A DNA stretch of 10,973 nucleotides, from positions 1-10,973 of the forward strand of contig ONUD01000131.1 in the NCBI GenBank assembly GCA_900320925.1, given 5' to 3'. Below the pieces are notes generated by a model. The model was not told the origin of the DNA and searched no databases. It saw only the letters and a list, made by a program, of their open reading frames with translations. A program made the position numbers and the translations under genes. The DNA is from an uncultured Eubacteriales bacterium. GTDB taxonomy: Bacteria > Bacillota > Clostridia > Oscillospirales > Acutalibacteraceae. Positions 6,782 to 10,973 of the stretch are shown here, piece after piece (the stretch's first letter is position 1; each line of letters starts with the position of its first letter).

Positions 6782-6911
6782 AAGCCTCCCTCCGTGAGGG
6801 AGGTGGCAAAAGCTGGTAAATTAGCTTTCAGAATGAAATGTTTTTCTCTATATGATGAATTATATGAAATAATAATAGTTGCCCAGCTTTTGACGGAGGG
6901 AGCGTAGCGGC
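6782..6911 (-). repeat. Dispersed-repeat-like module, copy 2 (inverted)
   Basis: This 130-bp module is the inverted partner of copy 1. Its 30-base end (6782-6811) is a perfect reverse complement of 6701-6730, and its 24-base end (6888-6911) matches 6598-6621 at 23 of 24 positions. The interior shows no similarity to copy 1, yet it has an equivalent 10-bp stem, CAAAAGCTGG (6807-6816) with CCAGCTTTTG (6883-6892). Fifty-one bases (6731-6781) separate the modules and contain the small hairpin TACCA-CTT-TGGTA. No clear target-site duplication flanks the pair. Confidence 0.75.
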
Positions 6912-7004
6912 AATGAAGTATCTCTTGATTATGTCAAACATCGGAAAACGTACCCGTTTGTACACGATTCAAACTTGATTTCCGTGGAAACCCGAAAAAA
7001 GCTA
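6912..7004. other. Spacer between repeat modules and rsmD promoter
   Basis: No gene or terminator is visible here. Together with the two modules it completes the roughly 550-base non-coding interval between uvrC and rsmD. Its last bases include ACCCGA (6990-6995), half of an inverted repeat that spans the -35 box of the next promoter. Confidence 0.6.
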
Positions 7005-7033
7005 TTGACAATCGGGTAAAATTATTTGATAAT
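7005..7033 (+). promoter_or_regulatory. Promoter of the rsmD-coaD operon
   Basis: A perfect TTGACA (7005-7010) is followed, after the ideal 17 bases, by GATAAT (7028-7033). Transcription should start near 7040, giving a leader of about 60 bases before rsmD. The inverted repeat ACCCGA (6990-6995) and TCGGGT (7012-7017) brackets the -35 box and could be an operator. Confidence 0.85.
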
Positions 7034-7102
7034 GTAATCAGGTGATTTTAGATAAAATATGAAAGAGTATTTTGTAGAATAACGCTGAAAAGGAGGGGGA
7101 CA

Positions 7103-7654
7103 ATGAGGGTTATTACGGGACAGGCAAAGGGAAGAAAGCTGCAAACACTGGCAGGATTGGAAGTCCGCCCGACTGCCGAAGCCGTTAAGGAAGCGGTATT
7201 CAGTATCATACAGTTTCACATTGAGGGAAGAGTGTTTTTGGACGCCTTTGCAGGCTCAGGGCAGATGGGCATTGAAGCCCTCAGCAGGGGAGCAGAAAAG
7301 GCGGTGTTTCTCGACAGTGCCAGAGCGTCCTGTGACATGGTGAGAAAAAATCTTGCGGCAACGGGACTGGCAGACAGAGCTGTGGTGAAGCAGACCGATA
7401 CAGTGGCCTATCTTTCGGGGACACCAGAACGGTTTGATATTGCCTTTCTTGACCCGCCGTACAGAAAAGGCATTTTGCAGGAGGCTTTGCAGGCAGTGCC
7501 GAGAGTGATGAATCGGGGCGGTATGATTTTGTGCGAACACCCGACAGAAGAGGTACTTCCTGAAACGGCGGGAGAGTTTGTCTTGAAAAAACATTACAGA
7601 TACGGTAAAATGATGATTACCGTCTATTCACATAAGGAAGTGGCAGGAATATGA
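7103..7654 (+). CDS. rsmD: 16S rRNA (guanine-N2)-methyltransferase RsmD
   Basis: RsmD uses S-adenosylmethionine to methylate N2 of G966 of 16S rRNA within the assembled small subunit. The 183-residue product is a class I methyltransferase of normal length. It opens with the family start MRVITGQAKGRKL and has VRPT at 21-24. The SAM-binding segment DAFAGSGQMGIEALSRG lies at 47-63 and the catalytic DPPY at 117-120. The start is supported by AAGGAGGGGG (7090-7099) directly upstream. It is the first gene of a compact operon driven by the promoter at 7005. Its stop codon overlaps the coaD start in ATGA, a common rsmD-coaD pairing in Firmicutes that suggests translational coupling. Confidence 0.95.
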   Translation: MRVITGQAKGRKLQTLAGLEVRPTAEAVKEAVFSIIQFHIEGRVFLDAFAGSGQMGIEALSRGAEKAVFLDSARASCDMVRKNLAATGLADRAVVKQTDTVAYLSGTPERFDIAFLDPPYRKGILQEALQAVPRVMNRGGMILCEHPTEEVLPETAGEFVLKKHYRYGKMMITVYSHKEVAGI

Positions 7655-8145
7655 GAACAGCAATTTGCCCGGGCAGCTTTGACCCCGTGACACTGGGACA
7701 TCTGGATATTATCAGGAGAGCGTCCAAACTGTTTGATAAGGTCATTGTGGCAGTGCTGCTGAACATGGACAAGAAAACATGGTTCACGATCGGGGAAAGA
7801 ATCGACCTGCTCAAAAAGGCGGCGGCAGATATTCCCAATGTGGAAATTGCCGGCTTTGAGGGATTGCTGGTGGACTTTGCCAGACAGAAAAAGGCTTGTG
7901 CCATAGTCAAGGGACTCAGAGCCGTATCGGACTTTGAATATGAGTTCCAGATGGCACTGACCAATAACAAGCTGGATGCCAATGTGGAAACCGTGTTTCT
8001 GACCACCAATTCGGAAAATATGTACCTCAGTTCCAGTATCGTCAAGCAGGTGGGACTGTTGGGAGGAGATATCCAGCCGTTTGTGCCGGAGTGCGTGCAT
8101 GATGAAATTGTGTCAAGAATCAGACAAAGGAGTTACTTAAAATGA
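7651..8145 (+). CDS. coaD: Phosphopantetheine adenylyltransferase (PPAT)
   Basis: CoaD catalyses the fourth of the five steps from pantothenate to coenzyme A: it transfers the AMP group of ATP to 4'-phosphopantetheine to make dephospho-CoA. The 164-residue product is a nucleotidyltransferase of normal length. It begins with the GSFDPVTLGHLD signature, in which the T/HxGH nucleotide-binding motif is TLGH at 14-17. It also has KGLRAVSDFEYE (87-98) and the C-terminal SSSIVKQV (127-134), a variant of the usual ISSTxVRE-type motif. It overlaps rsmD by 4 bp at its start and the next gene by 4 bp at its end. Pantothenate kinase and other coenzyme A genes are not in the window. Confidence 0.96.
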   Translation: MRTAICPGSFDPVTLGHLDIIRRASKLFDKVIVAVLLNMDKKTWFTIGERIDLLKKAAADIPNVEIAGFEGLLVDFARQKKACAIVKGLRAVSDFEYEFQMALTNNKLDANVETVFLTTNSENMYLSSSIVKQVGLLGGDIQPFVPECVHDEIVSRIRQRSYLK

Positions 8146-8636
8146 AAATGGAAATGCTGATAGAGGAATTGCAGGAAGTGGTGGACAGTGCCATCACACT
8201 GCCTCTCACAGGCGGAAAAACCGTGGTCAATACCGAACGCCTGAAAGAAATTATTGACGAGATGAAAGAGAATATCCCGCAGGAGATTCGTCAGGCGAAA
8301 AATATTGCTGCCGACCGTGCCAATATTCTGGCAAAGGCCAGGAAAGAGGCAGAAGAGATCGTGCAGGCTGCCGAAACAAGGGCAAAGGAAATGACCGAGC
8401 GGCATGAAATTACCAGAAACGCCCAGCAGAGTGCAGAGGAGATTCTTAAAAAAGCCAATGATGAATCGGAAAAGATTCGTGGGGCAGCGAATGCCTATAT
8501 TGAAAAGATGATGAAAAAGGCGGATGACGAGCTTTCGGCCAACCTGGCACAGCTCCAAAAAACCCGTCAGAGTCTTCAGGCACTCCAGAACAAGGGGCAG
8601 CAAAAAAAAGCACGGCTAAAAAGTGAGGCTATATGA
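8142..8636 (+). CDS. Coiled-coil protein encoded next to coaD
   Basis: The function is unknown. The 164-residue product has a short N-terminal part with LPLTGGKTVVNTERL, followed by a long helical region (about 33-150) very rich in Ala, Glu, Lys and Arg. This is typical of an extended coiled coil and superficially like ATP synthase b-type or DivIVA-like proteins. From memory, similar proteins occur next to coaD in other Clostridia, often labelled ATPase or DivIVA-like. No nucleotide-binding motif, signal peptide or membrane segment is visible, so an ATPase label would not be justified. AAAGGAG (8126-8132) stands 9 bases before the ATG at 8142; an ATG two codons later is also possible. It overlaps both neighbours by ATGA. 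A structural or scaffold role near the membrane is only a guess. Confidence 0.85.
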   Translation: MKMEMLIEELQEVVDSAITLPLTGGKTVVNTERLKEIIDEMKENIPQEIRQAKNIAADRANILAKARKEAEEIVQAAETRAKEMTERHEITRNAQQSAEEILKKANDESEKIRGAANAYIEKMMKKADDELSANLAQLQKTRQSLQALQNKGQQKKARLKSEAI

Positions 8637-9982
8637 AAAAATTATTAACGGGACTGCTGTATACGATTTTTTTCGGTTTTGCAGTTGTGCTGTTTGTGTC
8701 CTGTATCATACTGATTATCAATACCGCCCGCCGAACCGCTGAAACGCCATCGGAACTCAAAGCCGTTGTGATTGACGCACGGTCGGAAACGGAAAGCTAT
8801 GAACCAATCCATGCAGCCGTGTCAGAGGGACCGTATGAGGGCTACAGAACTGTGGAACTGCATTACGGCTATGATGCCCTCGACAGTCAGAGCAAGCGTT
8901 ACCTCTACGAAAGAATCGGAGATAATATTTATTCCGTGTCAGATGACGAGGATGGCAGTGGGCATTATCGGCTTGCCCGTCTGAGGGTGACAGGAGAAAA
9001 ACTGTCGGAGTTTGACATTCGTGAAGTGGTGAATGCCTATATCTATGACAATCCGCAGGTGTTCTGGCTGGAGAACCTGTTCGGCTATGCCTATGCGGGA
9101 GAGGATACCATTGTGGAGTTTTATTCCGTATTGTCTGCCGATGCATGTAAGGACTGTATTGAACTGTTCAACAAGCGGGTGAATGAAATCGTTTCTTCGG
9201 TTTCTTCACACCTTTCAGAGTATGAACGGGAGAGGGCAGTGCATGACAGACTGCTGGAGTACTGCCGCTATAAGACGGGGGTGGAGGTATCTTCGGACGG
9301 CTGGCAGTATTTTTCGGCATACGGTGCCTTGGTGACAGGAGAAGCCGTGTGCGAGGGCTATGCGAAATCTATGCAGATCCTGCTCTCAAAGGTAGGAATA
9401 CCATGTCTGACCATCCGGGGAGAAGCAGACGGTGTACTGCATATGTGGAATGTCGTGGAACTGAACAATGAGTGGTACCACCTTGACCCGACGTGGGATG
9501 ACAATGACAAGGACGGGTTTATTATCTATGAGTATTTTAATCTCCATGCGGAAGCTATTGGCAAGAACCATTCTATCAATCCTGACCTTGCCGCCGTGCT
9601 TGCCGAAAGCAGCGGTGAAGGAACAGAGGTACGATATAACTTTTTTGTACCAATGTGTACCGCCAAAGAGATGAATTACTATATGGCAGAGGGAATCCTG
9701 ATTGAGCAGTTCGATGCGGCAACGAATGCCAAAGTCATCAGTGCCATTGTGGACAGGGTGAACAAGGGAGAAGTATATCTGCCGCTGCGGTTCGGCACGG
9801 CAATGACCTATGCGGAGTATATTGACAGTCTGTTTTATCGTTCCCCCTACCAGTTTTATTACTATGTGGATCATGCTAATGAAATGCTGGACAGCGAACA
9901 ACGTATCCGTCGGGACAGTGTTTCCGTTCTGAAAAATGAAGCGGGTCTGACACTGCGGATACGCCTCAAAATGCAGTCTTGA
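8633..9982 (+). CDS. Membrane-anchored transglutaminase-like domain protein
   Basis: The 449-residue product has one N-terminal hydrophobic segment (about residues 7-29) after two lysines, followed by a long soluble part. It is therefore probably a type II membrane protein with its bulk outside the cell. The transglutaminase-like cysteine-protease fold is shown by its catalytic triad: Cys240 in GEAVCEGYA, His270 in LHMWNVV and Asp285 in HLDPTWDD. The order and spacing are correct for the family. Such proteins may act as proteases or crosslinkers at the cell surface; the substrate is unknown. Residues 30-200 form an N-terminal region I do not recognise, and about 150 residues follow the catalytic domain. 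It overlaps the coiled-coil gene by 4 bp. No terminator is visible after it, and its stop codon is inside the -35 box of the next promoter. Confidence 0.88.
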   Translation: MKKLLTGLLYTIFFGFAVVLFVSCIILIINTARRTAETPSELKAVVIDARSETESYEPIHAAVSEGPYEGYRTVELHYGYDALDSQSKRYLYERIGDNIYSVSDDEDGSGHYRLARLRVTGEKLSEFDIREVVNAYIYDNPQVFWLENLFGYAYAGEDTIVEFYSVLSADACKDCIELFNKRVNEIVSSVSSHLSEYERERAVHDRLLEYCRYKTGVEVSSDGWQYFSAYGALVTGEAVCEGYAKSMQILLSKVGIPCLTIRGEADGVLHMWNVVELNNEWYHLDPTWDDNDKDGFIIYEYFNLHAEAIGKNHSINPDLAAVLAESSGEGTEVRYNFFVPMCTAKEMNYYMAEGILIEQFDAATNAKVISAIVDRVNKGEVYLPLRFGTAMTYAEYIDSLFYRSPYQFYYYVDHANEMLDSEQRIRRDSVSVLKNEAGLTLRIRLKMQS

Positions 9983-10007
9983 CAAAAGAAAAACAGAAGA
10001 GTATAGT
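9979..10007 (+). promoter_or_regulatory. Promoter of the folT-like gene
   Basis: A perfect TTGACA (9979-9984) and TATAGT (10002-10007) are separated by the ideal 17 bases. The -35 box contains the TGA stop (9980-9982) of the preceding gene. Transcription should start near 10013-10015, at the first strand of riboswitch helix P1, so the aptamer begins at the very 5' end of the RNA. Confidence 0.87.
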
Positions 10008-10012
10008 AATTC

Positions 10013-10111
10013 GTGCAGAGTAAATTTGTGTGCGTTAAGTGCCGTGTGAACGGGGAGTTGTCATGCGGACGAAAAGGATTCTTGCGGTACACAGATTGCA
10101 TCCCGCTGTAC
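10013..10111 (+). promoter_or_regulatory. Tetrahydrofolate (THF) riboswitch aptamer
   Basis: This is the folate-sensing RNA known from Firmicutes folate genes. The segment GCGTTAAGTG (10032-10041) and the ending GATTGCATCCCGC (10094-10106) match the class as I recall it. The helices are visible. P1 is GTGCAG (10013-10018) with CTGTAC (10106-10111). P2 is AATTTGTGT (10023-10031) with ACACAGATT (10089-10097). P3 is CCGTGTGA (10042-10049) with TCATGCGG (10061-10068). All pair fully, with some G-U pairs. The P3 loop has a GGGG run able to meet CATCCC (10099-10104) as the class pseudoknot. A folate-transporter-like gene directly downstream agrees with the call. Confidence 0.9.
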
Positions 10112-10170
10112 AATAATATCGGGAAACAACCTCTTTATTATTGCAGCGATGGTCTGTTATAATAAGGAGG
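10104..10170 (+). promoter_or_regulatory. Riboswitch expression platform: RBS sequestor and anti-sequestor
   Basis: The sequestor pairs CCTCTTTATTAT (10130-10141) with ATAATAAGGAGG (10159-10170), 12 bp with one G-U. It buries the ribosome binding site AAGGAGG (10164-10170) of the gene at 10178. The anti-sequestor pairs CGCTG (10104-10108) and CAATAATA (10111-10118) with TATTATTGCAGCG (10136-10148), leaving a 2-base bulge. The two are exclusive, and the anti-sequestor uses the 3' strand of P1. Ligand-bound P1 should therefore favour the buried site, giving translational OFF. No T-run terminator is present. Confidence 0.75.
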
Positions 10171-10177
10171 TTTTTAT

Positions 10178-10732
10178 ATGGAAAAAAACAGGGAACGTCT
10201 GAAAACATCGGTGCAAATGCTGACGGTTTTGGCATTGCTGATGGCGGCACAGGTAGTATTGGGTATGCTGGAGGTATTTCATAATGATACCGTGAAGCTG
10301 ACACTGTCCTTTATTCCCGTGGTGATGGCGGCAAGACTGTACGGCGGTACAGGAGGAGCAGTCGTGGCAGGGTTCGGGGATATTATCAGCTATCTGATTC
10401 ATCCCGTGGGAGCATGGGTGCCGCAAATTACCCTCACCTATGCCTTGATTGGTGTTATATACGGTTGGTTCCTCCACAAAAAAACGGGCATGGTGCGGAT
10501 TGTATTGTCCGTGGTGGTGACACAGTGCGTGATTAGTTTGTTTGTCACATCGCTCTGGCTGACCATGCTCAGTATCACGGAGGGAACTCCCTTTGTGGAG
10601 TTTTATTGGACAAAGGTAGGAATGAGAATCTTACAATGTGTAGTGATGAGCGTGGTGCAAATCATCGTGATTCCTCCCATGCTCCGCCTGATGGACAGAG
10701 TCGGCAATACAAAACCAATGGCTGTGCATTGA
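10178..10732 (+). CDS. folT: ECF transporter S component, folate type (FolT-like)
   Basis: S components are the substrate-binding membrane subunits of energy-coupling factor vitamin transporters. They share a separate EcfA-EcfA'-EcfT module, which is not in this window. The 184-residue product is very hydrophobic, with about five to six membrane segments (roughly 13-32, 42-58, 60-76, 84-100, 105-130, 150-170). Typical S-component segments include LSFIPVVMAARLYGG followed by a Gly-rich stretch (GGTGGAVVAGFGD, 56-68). The folate assignment rests mainly on the THF riboswitch in its leader and agrees with the length and overall pattern. The start is supported by AAGGAGG 7 bases upstream, the site captured by the riboswitch. 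Expression should fall when cellular tetrahydrofolate is high. I am sure of the S-component class and fairly sure of folate. Confidence 0.88.
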   Translation: MEKNRERLKTSVQMLTVLALLMAAQVVLGMLEVFHNDTVKLTLSFIPVVMAARLYGGTGGAVVAGFGDIISYLIHPVGAWVPQITLTYALIGVIYGWFLHKKTGMVRIVLSVVVTQCVISLFVTSLWLTMLSITEGTPFVEFYWTKVGMRILQCVVMSVVQIIVIPPMLRLMDRVGNTKPMAVH

Positions 10733-10741
10733 ATTTTAGTG

Positions 10742-10770
10742 TTGAAAAAATACGGATTTTTGTATATAAT
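10742..10770 (+). promoter_or_regulatory. Promoter of the 3'-terminal gene
   Basis: TTGAAA (10742-10747) and a perfect TATAAT (10765-10770) are 17 bases apart, and transcription should start near 10777. This lies just before the ribosome binding site AAGGAAG (10777-10783), so the mRNA leader would be very short. Confidence 0.75.
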
Positions 10771-10793
10771 CAATATAAGGAAGTGTATGGCTC

Positions 10794-10973
10794 GTGGATT
10801 TCAGAAAACAATATGAAAGTCTGCAATTCAAGGATGATTTTATGTTCGGTGCAGTCATGCGTGATATCCATATTGCCAAAAAAGTCTTATGTGTCATCCT
10901 CGCAGAGGAAATTCCTGACATCGAGTACTGTGAAATTCAAAAAGTAGTCAAAAACAGTGTGGCAAGTCATGGC
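10794..10973 (+). CDS. PD-(D/E)XK nuclease-family transposase-like protein, 3' end missing
   Basis: The first 60 codons of a gene that runs off the window. The frame opens with GTG at 10794, after AAGGAAG at 10 bases. No ATG is available in this frame before a TAA at 10776; the ATG at 10787 is in another frame and soon stops. The peptide contains KDDFMFGAVMRD (13-24), a helix with KKVLCVILAEEIPDIEY (29-45) and EIQKVVKNSVASHG at the cut. This matches the N-terminus of the Rpn-like/PD-(D/E)XK transposase family as I know it, where a GVRLDVY-type nuclease motif comes next. The catalytic part is outside the window, so activity cannot be judged. Proteins of this family are common in several copies in Clostridia and are linked to recombination or mobility. 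It has its own promoter. Confidence 0.8.
   Translation, partial: MDFRKQYESLQFKDDFMFGAVMRDIHIAKKVLCVILAEEIPDIEYCEIQKVVKNSVASHG

Noticed and set aside
6538..6819. A 93-codon open frame after uvrC
   Set aside because: It runs through the heptamer repeat and both inverted modules. Its protein sequence only reflects the repeats and resembles no family.
6590..6920. Target-site duplication flanking the paired modules
   Set aside because: The bases before 6598 (AACATA) and after 6911 (AATGAA) do not match well enough to support recent transposition as one unit.
4089..10756. AAAAATACGGA found three times (4089, 4150, 10746)
   Set aside because: The matches are short, dominated by A-runs and in unrelated contexts. 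I see no spacing or symmetry that suggests a binding site.
10745..10761. AAAAAT and ATTTTT as a terminator after the folT-like gene
   Set aside because: The stem is only A-T pairs with a 4-base loop and lies inside the spacer of the next promoter. It is too weak to call.
10606..10947. A 113-codon plus-strand frame across the end of the folT-like gene
   Set aside because: It starts inside folT in another frame and crosses a promoter. The frame from 10794 matches a known family in the same DNA.

Overview
The window looks like ordinary chromosome from a Gram-positive member of Clostridia, most likely a Ruminococcus-like Oscillospiraceae. Supporting signs are strong AGGAGG-type ribosome binding sites, TTGACA/TATAAT promoters, a Clostridia-style order of ffh, rpsP and khpA, an HPr with both His15 and Ser46, and a tetrahydrofolate riboswitch whose core reads very like the Eubacterium siraeum type. 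The species cannot be fixed from the sequence alone.

Bases 1-1917 hold the end of a translation and secretion operon: ffh (5' end missing), rpsP and khpA, closed by a clear intrinsic terminator. An uncharacterised gene (1959-2573) follows, probably with its own promoter, and leads directly into rimM and trmD, which overlap. The usual next gene, rplS, is absent. An AT-rich gap of about 550 bases with regularly phased A-tracts leads to a strong promoter and ptsH (HPr). A second intrinsic terminator sits just before uvrC (4707-6548).

Bases 6549-7102 form a non-coding interval. The end of uvrC carries a 7-bp tandem repeat that creates its stop codon. Beyond it lies a 314-bp structure made of two ~130-bp modules in inverted orientation. 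Their ends are nearly identical, their interiors are unrelated, and their internal stems differ by compensatory changes.

A consensus promoter then drives a tightly packed operon: rsmD, coaD, a coiled-coil protein and a membrane-anchored transglutaminase-like protein. Each junction is a 4-bp ATGA overlap. The promoter of the next unit overlaps the last stop codon. It transcribes a THF riboswitch that appears to hide the ribosome binding site of a folate-type ECF transporter S component (folT-like). The window ends inside a PD-(D/E)XK nuclease-family transposase-like gene with its own promoter and a GTG start.

Most genes are housekeeping: ribosome and tRNA maturation, SRP targeting, DNA repair, coenzyme A synthesis, sugar-transport signalling and vitamin uptake. 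The least explained parts are the paired inverted modules, the gene at 1959-2573, and the coiled-coil/transglutaminase pair. I found no CRISPR array, defence island, phage gene, tRNA or rRNA.
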